Assembly (NCBI RefSeq): GCF_001425685.1 | Contig: NZ_LMCY01000003.1 | Coordinates: forward strand, 25,905 to 60,311 | Length of the DNA stretch: 34,407 bases | Source of the DNA: Massilia sp. Root335 | Lineage (GTDB): Bacteria > Pseudomonadota > Gammaproteobacteria > Burkholderiales > Burkholderiaceae_D | Reading direction: 5' to 3' | Shown here: piece by piece, positions 1-9,249 of the stretch | How the letters are laid out: the number at the start of each line of letters is the position of its first letter | How positions within the stretch are numbered: the first letter of the stretch is position 1 | The notes under the pieces: generated by a model | What the model was told of the DNA's origin: nothing | Database searches by the model: none | What the model saw: the letters and a program-made list of their open reading frames with translations, nothing else | Translations under genes and position numbers: made by a program

Positions 1-1902
1 ACCGGCGCGGGCGCCTTCATGGCCAGCCTCTCCAGCACGGCCAAGCCGAAGCAGGCCACCGGGGCGAAGATCGAGATCCGTTTGGGCAAGCTCGACGGCC
101 AGCTGATCGGCACGCTGCCGGTCTCGGGAACCGGCGGCCAATGGAAGCCGCAGGCTGTCCGGGTCTCCGGCGCCTCCGGCGTCCAGGATGTCTTCTTCGT
201 GTTCCGCGGTGCGGCCGGCGAGGAACTGTTCAAGTTCGATTACTGGCAATTCTCCCATCATGACCTGCCCGCGGACCGCGCCTTCGGCGCGTTTCGGTCC
301 GTTCCGGCGGCACGGGCGAATCGTGCCCATAATCCCCTGATCTGGGCAGACGTCCCGGACATCGCAATCATCCGGGTAGGGAAAACCTACTACATGAGCA
401 GCACGACGATGCACATGAGCCCGGGCCTGCCGATCATGAAGTCGACGGACCTGGTCAACTGGAGCATGGCCTCCTACGCCTATGACACCCTGGCCGACAA
501 CGAAGCCTTCCGCCTCGAAAACGGCAAGAACGCTTACGGTCAGGGCTCCTGGGCCAGCAGCCTGCGTTACCACGACGGCATGTTCTATGCCTCGACTTTC
601 TCCGCCACCGCCGGAGGACGCACCTACATCTTCGCCACGCGCGATCCCGGGCGCGGCCAGTGGAAAGAGACGAGTTTCGAGCCTGCGCTGGGTGACCACA
701 GCCTGTTTTTCGACGACGACGGTCGTGTCTACATGGTTTTCGGGGGCGGTCGCATCTCGCTCATCGAGTTGAAACCCGATCTCTCCGGATTCAAGCCCGG
801 CGGCGTGAACAAGGTCATCATCGAAAACGTCAACGCCCTCTTCGGCGCCGACCAGGGCGGGCTCAAAGCCGAGGGCTCGCAGCTCTCCAAGATCAACGGC
901 CGCTACTACCTCTTCAACATCGCCTCGCCCAAGACCCGCTGGGCACGCACCGTCATCGTCCACCGCGCCGACACCATCGACGGTCCCTACGAGGGCCGCA
1001 TCGCGCTCGATGATCGCGGTATCGCCCAGGGCGGCCTCATCGACACCCCGGAAGGCAAATGGTATGCCTATCTTTTCAAGGACAACGGCGCGGTCGGCCG
1101 TGTCCCCTACCTCGTGCCCGTGACCTGGAAGGACGGCTGGCCCGTGCTCGGCAAAGACGGCGAGGTGCCCATGTCGCTCGACATCCCCGCCGGCGGACAG
1201 GGCCCCTCGGGCGCGTCCGGCATCGTCGCGTCCGACGAATTCGACCGCTCGCCCGGTGCCCCCGCCCTGCCCCTCGCCTGGCAATGGAATCACAATCCCG
1301 ACCCGCGTCACTGGTCGCTCACCAAACGCCCTGGCTACCTGAGCCTGGTCACCGGCCGGGTCGATTCCAGCCTGCTCGAGGCCAGGAATACCCTCACCCA
1401 GCGCACCTTTGGCCCTGACAGTTTCGCCACGACCAGCATCGACGTGAGCGGCATGAAAGACGGCGACTGGGCCGGCGTGGCAGCTTTTCAGAAAATGTAT
1501 GGTTTTGTTGGCGTAAAGATGAGCGCCGGCGCCAGATCTCTCGTCATGGTGAGCGCCGACTCCGGCCAGCCCGAGGAGATCGCCGCCCTTCCCCTCTCCG
1601 GCACAACCGTTCACCTCAAGGTCGAATGCGTATTTCAGTCTGCGCCTGAAGAAGCCCGTTTCAGCCTCGGCGAGGGGGGCGCCAAGATCTACGGCATACC
1701 AGGGGCGCCTGAAGTCGCCCGCTTCTCCTACAGCCTCGACGGCAAATCCTGGACCCCGATCGGGCGTCCCTCGCGCCTTGTCTATACTTTCCCGCACTTC
1801 ATGGGTTACCGCTACGCGCTCTTCTATTATTCGACGAAGACCGCAGGCGGCCGCGTCGACTTTGACTACTACCGGATCGGTCAAAGCGGCGTCTCCCGCT
1901 GA
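1..1902 (+). CDS. Glycoside hydrolase family 43 enzyme with CBM6-like domain (5' partial)
   Basis: The reading frame is open to the left edge of the window, so the first ATG at 19 is probably internal. Counting from that ATG, residues 1-80 look like the end of a CBM6-type carbohydrate-binding module. Residues 100-390 form a five-bladed GH43 propeller. The expected acidic residues are visible: D114 (NPLIWADVPD, general base), D226 (LGDHSLFFDDDG, pKa modulator) and E285 (KAEGSQL, general acid). The C-terminal part from about residue 410 resembles the concanavalin-like domain found in beta-xylosidase-type GH43 enzymes. Family members cleave xylosides, arabinosides or related hemicellulose and pectin side chains. 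The exact substrate cannot be read from the sequence. Neighbouring sugar genes and a sensor-regulator support a polysaccharide-use locus. Any signal peptide would lie outside the window. Confidence 0.85.
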   Translation, partial: TGAGAFMASLSSTAKPKQATGAKIEIRLGKLDGQLIGTLPVSGTGGQWKPQAVRVSGASGVQDVFFVFRGAAGEELFKFDYWQFSHHDLPADRAFGAFRSVPAARANRAHNPLIWADVPDIAIIRVGKTYYMSSTTMHMSPGLPIMKSTDLVNWSMASYAYDTLADNEAFRLENGKNAYGQGSWASSLRYHDGMFYASTFSATAGGRTYIFATRDPGRGQWKETSFEPALGDHSLFFDDDGRVYMVFGGGRISLIELKPDLSGFKPGGVNKVIIENVNALFGADQGGLKAEGSQLSKINGRYYLFNIASPKTRWARTVIVHRADTIDGPYEGRIALDDRGIAQGGLIDTPEGKWYAYLFKDNGAVGRVPYLVPVTWKDGWPVLGKDGEVPMSLDIPAGGQGPSGASGIVASDEFDRSPGAPALPLAWQWNHNPDPRHWSLTKRPGYLSLVTGRVDSSLLEARNTLTQRTFGPDSFATTSIDVSGMKDGDWAGVAAFQKMYGFVGVKMSAGARSLVMVSADSGQPEEIAALPLSGTTVHLKVECVFQSAPEEARFSLGEGGAKIYGIPGAPEVARFSYSLDGKSWTPIGRPSRLVYTFPHFMGYRYALFYYSTKTAGGRVDFDYYRIGQSGVSR

Positions 1903-2025
1903 CCGCCGCCCGCCCTTCGCCTCACGCTGGAGTGAACGCGCGCCCCGCAGGCGAAGACGCCCGTGGATCGCGCGCAGTGCTTCGAGAAAGCGGCCGCGCT
2001 CGGCGCCGCCAGCGGAAAATGGCCT

Positions 2026-3186
2026 TTACGGCGCCGGCTCGCGCGCGTCCTTTTTGCATGCATCGCGGAATGCCTTGGGCGTGCATTGGTATGCTTCCTT
2101 GAAGAGCTTGATGAAATACGAGGAATTTTTGTAGCCGACCGAATAGGCAATTTCCGCAATACTGGCACCGGTGTTTTCCACCAACAGGCGCGATGCTTCG
2201 GTCAATCTGAGCTTGTTCAAGTAACCGATAAAGGTGTACCCCATTTCCGCCTTTAATATGTCGTTGACCTTATTGCGGTTGACGCCGGTTTCCGTCACCA
2301 CGGTCTCCAGATCCAGTTCCGGATCCGCATAACGTGTCGCCAGCAATCGCAGAATGACGGATTTTCCTTTTTCCCGATGCGTCTCCAGCGCCAACTGCTG
2401 GTACGCCACCAGCGGCAAGTCTTTCTGCATCCGCGCATGAAGGTCATTGGCCAGGGTCACCGCGTACTGCCTGACGAACCACAACCCGAAACCCGCCCAG
2501 GCTACCGCCAGGAACGCGGCGAGAAAATACAGGTAGCCATATTTCCGCTCGTGCATTTCGATGTCCGCGATTTCGATACGCGACGGGATGCCGACGCGGC
2601 TGGCAGTGCTGGTGCCCACTTCGATCTGCGCAACCTTGGCCAGCGAGTAGCTCAGGTCGGATGGGTTGAGCTTGTTGAAGTCGACCCACCATTGCGGAAC
2701 AGTCAAATGCGCCAGATCGAGTTCGGCATGAGCCCCGTCCTGATCGCAGTTAATGTATGCCGACGGCGAGCGGTAGGTCATCAGCTCATCCAGTTTGGAC
2801 AGCTTGTCATCGAAGGTGGTCAGGCTGACCCGAATGGTACCGGCGGGGAAGCAGCGTGCCTCGAAACTGATCTTGCCGAATCTGGACCAGTCGAGCAATG
2901 CCGGTTTGCCGTTCCTGTCTCTGAAGAGCAGGCCGCTCGATACATAGGGTCTGGAATTGCTGCCCGACAGGACGAATTCCATGATCAGACGCGCGCCATC
3001 GACTCTCGCATTCAGGCTGGTTGTCGCGTCGTTGCCTTTGTGCGTTCGCAACTGCCAGGAAAAATCTTCCTGCCCAAACAACGGGACGCGGTGATAGCTG
3101 CGGCTGACGCAAAAATACCCGGTCAGTATGCTCATACCGAGAAGCAGGATCAGCCAGACCAATGCTTTTGAATATAGCGAACGCAT
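2026..3186 (-). CDS. Membrane-anchored AraC-family transcriptional regulator
   Basis: The protein is 386 aa from the ATG at 3186, chosen because MRSLYSKALVWLILLLGMSI then begins directly with a transmembrane helix. In-frame ATGs at 3243 and 3279 would add a charged, non-hydrophobic leader, and none of the three has a strong ribosome binding site. A second helix (YLYFLAAFLAVAWAGFGLWF) lies near residues 220-240, so residues 30-215 are predicted to be periplasmic. This domain is beta-rich and may be a ligand-binding jelly roll. The C-terminal 100 residues are a canonical AraC HTH pair, ending in the ASIAEIAYSVGYKNSSYFIK-type second helix-turn-helix. It sits next to GH43 and galM-like genes, so control of the local sugar genes by a periplasmic sugar signal is a reasonable inference. 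It lacks any histidine kinase or receiver domain and so looks like a one-component membrane sensor. Confidence 0.82.
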   Translation of the reverse strand: MRSLYSKALVWLILLLGMSILTGYFCVSRSYHRVPLFGQEDFSWQLRTHKGNDATTSLNARVDGARLIMEFVLSGSNSRPYVSSGLLFRDRNGKPALLDWSRFGKISFEARCFPAGTIRVSLTTFDDKLSKLDELMTYRSPSAYINCDQDGAHAELDLAHLTVPQWWVDFNKLNPSDLSYSLAKVAQIEVGTSTASRVGIPSRIEIADIEMHERKYGYLYFLAAFLAVAWAGFGLWFVRQYAVTLANDLHARMQKDLPLVAYQQLALETHREKGKSVILRLLATRYADPELDLETVVTETGVNRNKVNDILKAEMGYTFIGYLNKLRLTEASRLLVENTGASIAEIAYSVGYKNSSYFIKLFKEAYQCTPKAFRDACKKDAREPAP

Positions 3187-3798
3187 GTCAATGAAAATTG
3201 GCGGGTCCGACAGCGGCGAACCGACGCACGGGTTCTGTCGCATCGTTGAGCGCCAGACGTATTTTTCCGTGCCGGGCATGGCCCCGGCTTATGCTCGACG
3301 GACCAGTCCCGCCAGCGCGTAAAATCGGCCGGCAACCGACGTGCCGACGCCGCCGATCGTGCACTGGCATGCCTCGCTGTTCCATGAGCTTCTCGTCGTG
3401 TCGGTAGCTTAGCGGTCAAGTCGCGTACCGGCGAATATGGAACTCTTGCATATAGGTCAGGTACTAAACTGCCGCCGCGCACACCTGTTGATGGCTACGG
3501 TCCCGGCATCATAACAGGCGGGGTATGGACGATCCCAGGGATTTTTGCAGCGGATCAACCGGAATCCGGCAGGCTGCCGATCTTCCGGTGTCATACAAAT
3601 CTGTTCTCAGGACAGCCAATCCCTGCCGACGTTCACCACGACTGGAACAAGCAAGCCCTGATCGGTACGCCAAGCGGCGCAGGACATGGTACGGCATGTG
3701 AACGATGATACCGCCCTGAAGTCGCGCCATGGCCGATACCATCAGAAGGCCGTGCCGGATGGTGCCAGCCATTGGCGGACCATGCCGCCCCAGGAAAG
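3187..3798. other. Intergenic stretch without a recognised gene
   Basis: About 610 bases lie between the AraC-type regulator and the epimerase terminator. Short open frames exist on both strands, but none has a convincing start, ribosome binding site or protein character, and no tRNA fold was recognised. The part next to 3187 should contain the regulator's promoter. Confidence 0.5.
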
Positions 3799-3824
3799 GA
3801 AAAAGCCCCCGGAATCAGGGGCTT
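3799..3824 (-). terminator. Rho-independent terminator of the epimerase gene
   Basis: A perfect 7-bp stem (AAGCCCC at 3803-3809, GGGGCTT at 3818-3824) has an 8-base loop. On the minus strand it is followed by a T-rich tract. It lies 18 bases past the stop codon of the aldose epimerase gene. Confidence 0.8.
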
Positions 3825-3841
3825 GGGTTACGTCACGACGT

Positions 3842-4978
3842 TCAGCCCACCGAGAAGCGGAAGCGCATCTCCGTCTCGTACACCTGGCCCGGGCGCAGAA
3901 TCGTGGTCGGATAGTCCGGACGGTTGGGCGAGTCCGGGAAGTGTTCGGGTTCGATCGCGAAGCCGCTGCGGTACGCATAGGTGTGGCCCTTGCCGTGGAG
4001 CGAACCGTCGAGGAAATTCCCGCTGTAGAACTGCACGCCGGGCTCCTGGGTGAACAGCTCCAGTACCCGGCCGGAGTGTGGCTCGCGCACACGCACCGCG
4101 CGCGCGAGGCTGCGGTCGCCGCCTGCCCGGTTCAGCACGAAGCAGTGATCGTACCCTTTGCCGTTGCGCAGTTGCTGATCCGCCTCGCCGATGAACTTAC
4201 CGATCGGATGCGCCTGGCGGAAGTCGAACGGCGTACCCGCCACGGGGGCGAGCGGGCCGAGCGGAATCAGGCCGGCGTCGACCGGCAGGTAGCGGTCGGC
4301 GGCTATCGTCATGTCGTGGCCGAGAATATCCCCGTTGCCCGCGCCGCGCAGGTTGAAGTAGCTGTGCTGTGTCAGGTTGACCGGGGTCGCCTTGTCAGTC
4401 ACGGCATGGAATCGCACGACGATTTCGTTGGCGTCCGTCAGGCTGTAGATCACCGTAGTGTCCAGGTTGCCGGGATAGCCCTCCTCGCCGTCCGGGCTGC
4501 GGTAACGCAGCGCCAGGCTGTCGCCCTCGATGGCAGCCGTCCATAACCGCTTGTCGAAACCTTGCTTGCCGCCGTGGAGGTGGTGATCGCCATCGTTGGT
4601 CGCCAGCACGTAGTCCTTGCCGTCCAGCGCGAAACGTCCATGTGCGATGCGGTTGCCGTAACGTCCGATCAGGGCGCCGAAATAGGGGCCTTTCACGAGG
4701 TAGGGTTCGAGCGTATCGAAGCCGAGCGCCACGTCGGTGAAGCGGCCGGCGCGATCGGGGACGTGGATCTCGGTGATGATGCCGCCAAAATCCAGGATTT
4801 TGACCAGCACGCCGTTCTTGTTCTTGAGCGTGTACTGGGTGACATGCCTGCCGTCGGGCAAAGTGCCGAACGGCGCGTGCGTGATCCCGGCGAGTGTCCG
4901 CGCGGTGCTTAGCGAGGAAATTGCCGCCACGGCGGTGCCGGCTGTCGCGCCCAGGAAGGCGCGGCGAGTGAGGGTCAT
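3842..4978 (-). CDS. galM: Aldose 1-epimerase (galactose mutarotase), Tat-exported
   Basis: The 378-aa protein interconverts alpha and beta anomers of galactose or other aldoses. The start at 4978 is preferred over the ATG at 4990 because a GGAGA ribosome binding site ends about seven bases before it, while the upper ATG overlaps that site. The N-terminus MTLTRRAFLG followed by a hydrophobic stretch is a twin-arginine signal, so the enzyme acts in the periplasm. Family hallmarks are present: GRYGNRIAHGRF, the DGDHHLHGG histidine motif, HSYFNLRG with the second catalytic histidine, and FAIEPEHFPDSPN with the catalytic glutamate. Export fits a role in converting sugars released by the neighbouring secreted glycosidases before uptake. 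A terminator follows directly. Specificity for galactose rather than another aldose is not provable from sequence. Confidence 0.93.
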   Translation of the reverse strand: MTLTRRAFLGATAGTAVAAISSLSTARTLAGITHAPFGTLPDGRHVTQYTLKNKNGVLVKILDFGGIITEIHVPDRAGRFTDVALGFDTLEPYLVKGPYFGALIGRYGNRIAHGRFALDGKDYVLATNDGDHHLHGGKQGFDKRLWTAAIEGDSLALRYRSPDGEEGYPGNLDTTVIYSLTDANEIVVRFHAVTDKATPVNLTQHSYFNLRGAGNGDILGHDMTIAADRYLPVDAGLIPLGPLAPVAGTPFDFRQAHPIGKFIGEADQQLRNGKGYDHCFVLNRAGGDRSLARAVRVREPHSGRVLELFTQEPGVQFYSGNFLDGSLHGKGHTYAYRSGFAIEPEHFPDSPNRPDYPTTILRPGQVYETEMRFRFSVG

Positions 4979-5252
4979 ACATGTCTCCATTGTTTACGTG
5001 AAACCGTTGAGTTCATAGGCCTGACAGGTGTACGTCCAGGTGAATTGGTGACCGGGCTGGAGACGGGGGTACGTCATACGTTCTGATTTTCACGCAGTCA
5101 TCCCTTACCTGATCCGGCCAACCACGGTTCGTCATCCACGCAGTCGGAACATCATCTTCATTCGTGCCGCGGAACAGAAAATGCCCCTTTAGGTGTCGAG
5201 CGTTTTCGTGCGCAAGCTGCTGTCGTGTGGCGCGGTTTGAGCGCGCCCGGAA

Positions 5253-7229
5253 CTAGTCCGGCACCACCGTCACCGGCTGGCGCGGCATGCCGGCCGAGGC
5301 CCAGCTCAGATGCATGCTGGACGGCCCGCTGGCGTGAACGTACTCGACGCGGATCGGATAGCCGCGGCCCGCCTTCAGTGCGATGCGCCCGTCGACCGTC
5401 GCGCGGCCGGCGGCAGTCTTGTTCAGCACCAGCACCTCGTTGATCCAGACCCGGGCCACGTTGTCACTGTCGACGTAGACGGTGTACACCCCGCCTGCCG
5501 GCGGCGCCAGCGTGCCGCGCCATCGGATCGCGTAATTGGTCTCGCTGACACCGGCCGATGCGTCGGGCGAGGCCGTGCCGCGCTCCGTGTTCAGGTCGAA
5601 ATCCACGAGCGGCGTGACCGAGGTTTTTTTCAGCGTGTCGAAGTTGCCGTTGTAGTACTCGACCTTAAACACCGGCATCCTGGCAACCGGCCCATTGAGC
5701 GCTTCCACGTCGGCGATCGCCCACGGGTGGCCGTCCGGATAGACCAGTCCATGGAAGGGCGTGGCCGGCTCCGGCGCACCGTCCGGATTGTTCCAGGCGA
5801 AGCGTGTGTTGCTGCGGCCGATGCCGAACTCCCAGATGACGAAGCCGGTCCTGGTGGCGCCGTAGTGGGCGACGATGCCTGGCACCGTCTGCGTGCCGCG
5901 GTTCATGCTCTCCGAATTGAATACCGTCGGGCCGAAAGGTCCCGGATAGGCGGCGTCGTAGGAATGGAAGGAGAAGAAATCAGAAAAATACCAGGGCTCC
6001 CACTGCTGCACCGACGGGGAGCCGACCGGTATCGTGCTGCCGGTGTCCTTGATGGCGATGCGCGCGTCATTCATCAGCACCACGTTCATCGCGCGCTCGC
6101 GGTTGGCCGAATTGCAGCCCGCTTCGTTCATCTGCTCCCACGTCAGGATGCGCGGGTCGTCGCGGTGCGCCCGCACGATGTCCTGCACGTAGGCGCGCAC
6201 CTTGTCCTTGTAGACTTTGTAGTAGTTATTCTTGACGTAGGCGCCGGGCGACTGCACCCAGCGGCTGTTGTGCCGGCCGGGTATCGGCGCGCCCTGCTCG
6301 CCCAGATGCGGATTCGGGTCCCAGCAATCGTCGAAGAAGATAGGCGCCACGCGCATGCCGTGCGCGGCCGCGCTGGCGACGAAGTTCTCGAATTTTGCGA
6401 GCAGACCGACGCGGTCGCGCTCCCATTCCAGATAGTGCAGGTACACGGCCAGGGTGTTGATGCCGTAGACTTGAGCGTAGCGCAGCTCGCGGTCGACGAT
6501 GGCGGCGTCATAGTTCTGCCACCACTCCAGGTAGTTGACCACGTTCGTCGGCACGTACACCGCGCCCTTGACGTGCGAGAAGTCGTAGACGGGTACGGGC
6601 ACCGTGCCCAGGTCGCGCAACGCGACATGGCTGAACTTGGCCGCGGCGCCGTCCGCCCGCAGGCCGGCGCCGCCGCTCATGTACATGTCGTCGCCGGCGC
6701 TGAGCATGTGGTTGCCGTCGACGTACACATCGATGCTCTTGCCCGATGAGACCAGTTTGAGGTGGTAGGACTTGCCGGCCTCCAGTTCCAGCGGGTAGGC
6801 GATCATCTCGGTCCAGCTCTTGCCCTCTGCCTGCGGGTCGGTCTTGTCCTTGTACTGCCCTGAGCCGAGGCGGGCCAGCACCACGCTGTTGCGCGCCGTG
6901 CTCAATCCGACATAGTAGCCGTGGTAGCCAGCCGGATTGGCGTCGCCGCCGTCCGCCTTGCCGCTGGTGCGGAACTCGAAGCCGGCATCGCCGCCGGCGC
7001 CGACTTCCACATCGGCCTCCATGCTCAGGCTCTGGTAGACGGCGCCGTCGAGCAGCGTCCTGGAGACCGCGCCGGCGGCGACGCCGTGGCGGTCGCCTTC
7101 ATGGGTCCATGACGCGCCACGGTCGGTCCAATGCGAGTCCGGAGCGGCGGCGGCAGGGAACGCTCCCGCCAGTAGAAGCAGGGTTGCAGTCAGCGCATTC
7201 GCGGCGCATCGTTTCATCATCGATATCAT
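5253..7229 (-). CDS. Secreted multidomain glycoside hydrolase (clan A-like TIM barrel with PA14 domain)
   Basis: This 658-aa protein has a signal peptide (residues 1-29, ending AAAA/PD) and a good ribosome binding site (GAGGAA, seven bases before ATG). Residues 30-210 form a jelly-roll, concanavalin-like domain resembling DUF1080-type folds. Residues about 215-500 look like a TIM barrel of clan GH-A: the WEQMNEAG motif supplies the acid/base pair N368-E369, and FNSES supplies a candidate nucleophile E440. WEFGIG at 466-471 is typical of the last barrel strand. Residues 520-650 match a PA14 carbohydrate-binding domain (DFDLN, YTVYVDSDNVARVWING-like). The gene is separated from the epimerase by 274 bases and could share its regulation. 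The substrate is unknown; GH5-like endoglycanases are the nearest remembered architecture, but no exact family is assigned. Confidence 0.82.
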   Translation of the reverse strand: MISMMKRCAANALTATLLLLAGAFPAAAAPDSHWTDRGASWTHEGDRHGVAAGAVSRTLLDGAVYQSLSMEADVEVGAGGDAGFEFRTSGKADGGDANPAGYHGYYVGLSTARNSVVLARLGSGQYKDKTDPQAEGKSWTEMIAYPLELEAGKSYHLKLVSSGKSIDVYVDGNHMLSAGDDMYMSGGAGLRADGAAAKFSHVALRDLGTVPVPVYDFSHVKGAVYVPTNVVNYLEWWQNYDAAIVDRELRYAQVYGINTLAVYLHYLEWERDRVGLLAKFENFVASAAAHGMRVAPIFFDDCWDPNPHLGEQGAPIPGRHNSRWVQSPGAYVKNNYYKVYKDKVRAYVQDIVRAHRDDPRILTWEQMNEAGCNSANRERAMNVVLMNDARIAIKDTGSTIPVGSPSVQQWEPWYFSDFFSFHSYDAAYPGPFGPTVFNSESMNRGTQTVPGIVAHYGATRTGFVIWEFGIGRSNTRFAWNNPDGAPEPATPFHGLVYPDGHPWAIADVEALNGPVARMPVFKVEYYNGNFDTLKKTSVTPLVDFDLNTERGTASPDASAGVSETNYAIRWRGTLAPPAGGVYTVYVDSDNVARVWINEVLVLNKTAAGRATVDGRIALKAGRGYPIRVEYVHASGPSSMHLSWASAGMPRQPVTVVPD

Positions 7230-7616
7230 TGGTCAGTTCCTCAAGGTGCGCGCCTGCAAGTGCGGCTGCTAAAACGCCTGGTAACTTGACAATACTGATG
7301 GGTTTTCTTGTTTATATCAACATTAATTGTTATAAATAGGTATATGCCTTTGGAATGGCTGGGGCACGAACACGTTCGGGTCACCACCATGCACAACATT
7401 CCAACAACTATTGTTGTGGCTAACAGAAGTCTTTGCGTGCGCGAAGCGACCCGCCCTGCCCGGTCAACGTCAGCAACCCATCAATCCCAACTGGGCTCAA
7501 GCCGATCGCGCCGAGGGACCTGACCGTGTCGCTGTGGAAGGGCATTGATCCGCAGCTGGCAATAACAGGTATTTCGCAATGTCCGGCTTAGTGTTCCGCA
7601 CTTTGTTGCGCTGTGA
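7230..7616. other. Intergenic region upstream of the secreted glycosidase
   Basis: This AT-rich stretch holds no convincing gene. It must contain the minus-strand promoter of the glycosidase, including the palindrome at 7313-7334 annotated separately. Confidence 0.5.
7313..7334. promoter_or_regulatory. Candidate operator palindrome upstream of the glycosidase
   Basis: TATATCAA and TTGTTATA form an inverted repeat matching at seven of eight positions, separated by six bases, about 85 bases upstream of the glycosidase start. The setting is AT-rich, as expected for a promoter. The binding protein is unknown; the nearby AraC-type regulator is one possibility. Confidence 0.3.
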
Positions 7617-7790
7617 GGTATCCTGTCGAACCCCCACCTGATCGCCACCGTGCCCGAGGGCTACGCGCGCGAAGGTATGGCGCCGTTCAAACTGCGTTAT
7701 CTGCCGCATCCGGTGCATGCGAAGTAACACAACGAGCCGGGGAACCAGTGGCTCAGGAGCGTGATCGCCGAGCTGGCGATCGACGAGGGC
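7617..7790 (+). pseudogene. Remnant of a LysR-family regulator C-terminus
   Basis: In one plus-strand frame from 7617 the translation contains HLIATVPEGYAREGM, then a TAA at 7725, then in the same frame HNEPGNQWLRSVIAEL. These two blocks resemble the last strands of the LysR substrate-binding domain (usually ...LIATVPERYA... and ...DPGNRWLRGLIAEL...). About eight residues that normally lie between them are missing, and the whole N-terminal DNA-binding part is absent. This is therefore a decayed fragment with an internal stop and a deletion, not a working gene. It may once have regulated the adjacent efflux genes. The similarity is by memory of the family, not by a search. Confidence 0.5.
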
Positions 7791-7824
7791 GTCGGTCCTG
7801 GCCAGGCGTCCCTGCCGTCCTTGA

Positions 7825-9240
7825 TCAAGTTCTTGCGGCAGGCGAATTGCCTGGGCGTTGATCGTCCTTCCAACCACCGCCGAGTGCCTTATACAAAGAC
7901 ACCGTCGCCTGCAGGCGCCTCAGTTTCAATTTCCCCATATCGTCCTGCACGTCCGATAATGCGCGCTGCGTATCGAGAACCGTCATCAAATCTTCGGCGC
8001 CCGACTTGTATCGGATTTCCGCCAGGTCGTACGCCCGGCGCGCCTGCTCCAGTTCGGCTGTCTTCAAGCGCCGCTGCTCATCCAGGCTGCGGATCTGGCC
8101 CAGCGCCGTATCCACTTCCGACAGGGCGGCGATCACGGTCGCGCGATACACCTGGACCAGTTCCTGTTTGCGGGCGATGGCGAGGTCGCGTTCCCGCTTC
8201 AGCCGGCCGCCATCGAAAATCGGCGCCATCAGCGAGGCACTGACATTGGCGAGCAGATTCGGGGCATTGAGCAGCGACAGCAAGGCGCTGCTTTGCGCGC
8301 CCATCGCCCCGGTGAGGTTAATGCTGGGGAACAGGTTCGCCCGAGCGACGGCGACATTGGCATCGGCGGCAGCCAGGTTGGCCTCGGCGCGGCGGACATC
8401 GGGCCGGCGCGACAGGAGCTCGGACGGCAAGCCCGGGGACACCTCGGGCAAGGTAATCGTGTCCAGTCCATACTGGCCGACGGAGAATGTCTGCGGCGTT
8501 TTGCCGAGCAGGATTGCCAGCGCCGACTGCGCTTCGCGCTCCTGCTGCATCAAGTCCGGTATTTCCGATTTTTGCTGCGCCACGGCGGACCGCTGGCGCG
8601 CGAGATCGAGCGTCGAGGCGGCACCCGCGCTTTGTTGTACCTCGACCAGCTTCAGGACATGCTCGGCGTTCGCAACGTGCTCGCGCGCGACGGCAAGCCG
8701 GTCATGCAGCGACAACACCTGCAGATAGGTCGAAACGATGCCGCTGGTGACCGTCAATGCCACGGTTTGACGGTCGAAACGATTCGCCTCGAGCGACGCT
8801 TCCGCGGATGCCACGCTCGCCTTGTTCTTGCCCCAGAAATCGACTTCGTAGGACACCTGCAGCGAAGCGCCGGCGGAAGTACTCGCGCTGCCGCTTCCGA
8901 TCGGCATGGCGCGGCTGGCGTCGCCGTAAAAATTTGCAGTCGGCAGCAAAGACACGCCGGCAATGCGCGCCTCGGCCTCGGCCTGCTTCACGCGTGCCAG
9001 TGCGCCCGCGAGTTCCAGATTGCTGGACTGGCCTTCATCGACAAGATGCGTCAGTTCAGGACTACCAAACCGCTGCCACCAATTCTTGTCAGGCCACTCC
9101 TGATGGTCCGGCGCTCCGGCGAGGGTCCAACCGGCAGGCAGGTCGACCTTGGGCGGCGGCTCGGCGATTGGTGCATGGCTGGCACATCCCGTCAGCACGG
9201 AGCAAGTCAACAACGTCAGCGTCAAGGCGCGGTGTGTCAT
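7825..9240 (-). CDS. NodT-type efflux outer membrane factor lipoprotein
   Basis: The 471-aa protein is a TolC/OprM-like outer membrane channel that forms the exit duct of a tripartite efflux system. The start at 9240 is preferred because GAGG lies seven bases upstream, whereas it would touch the ATG at 9246. A lipoprotein signal with lipobox LTGC is near residue 20. Family features are present: the early WWQRFGSPELTHLV block, two repeats of long helices, SRRPDVRRAEANLAAADANVAVARANLFPSINLTGA, and RYKSGAEDLMTVLDTQR near the end. It starts 10 bases after the stop of the adaptor gene and is clearly cotranscribed with it. No inner-membrane transporter gene is adjacent. Confidence 0.92.
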   Translation of the reverse strand: MTHRALTLTLLTCSVLTGCASHAPIAEPPPKVDLPAGWTLAGAPDHQEWPDKNWWQRFGSPELTHLVDEGQSSNLELAGALARVKQAEAEARIAGVSLLPTANFYGDASRAMPIGSGSASTSAGASLQVSYEVDFWGKNKASVASAEASLEANRFDRQTVALTVTSGIVSTYLQVLSLHDRLAVAREHVANAEHVLKLVEVQQSAGAASTLDLARQRSAVAQQKSEIPDLMQQEREAQSALAILLGKTPQTFSVGQYGLDTITLPEVSPGLPSELLSRRPDVRRAEANLAAADANVAVARANLFPSINLTGAMGAQSSALLSLLNAPNLLANVSASLMAPIFDGGRLKRERDLAIARKQELVQVYRATVIAALSEVDTALGQIRSLDEQRRLKTAELEQARRAYDLAEIRYKSGAEDLMTVLDTQRALSDVQDDMGKLKLRRLQATVSLYKALGGGWKDDQRPGNSPAART

Positions 9241-9249
9241 CGGCATGCC

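Noticed and set aside
3400..3480. tRNA-like stretch
   Set aside because: A TAGCTTAGCGGTCAAG segment recalls a D-arm, but no acceptor, anticodon and T arms can be paired around it.
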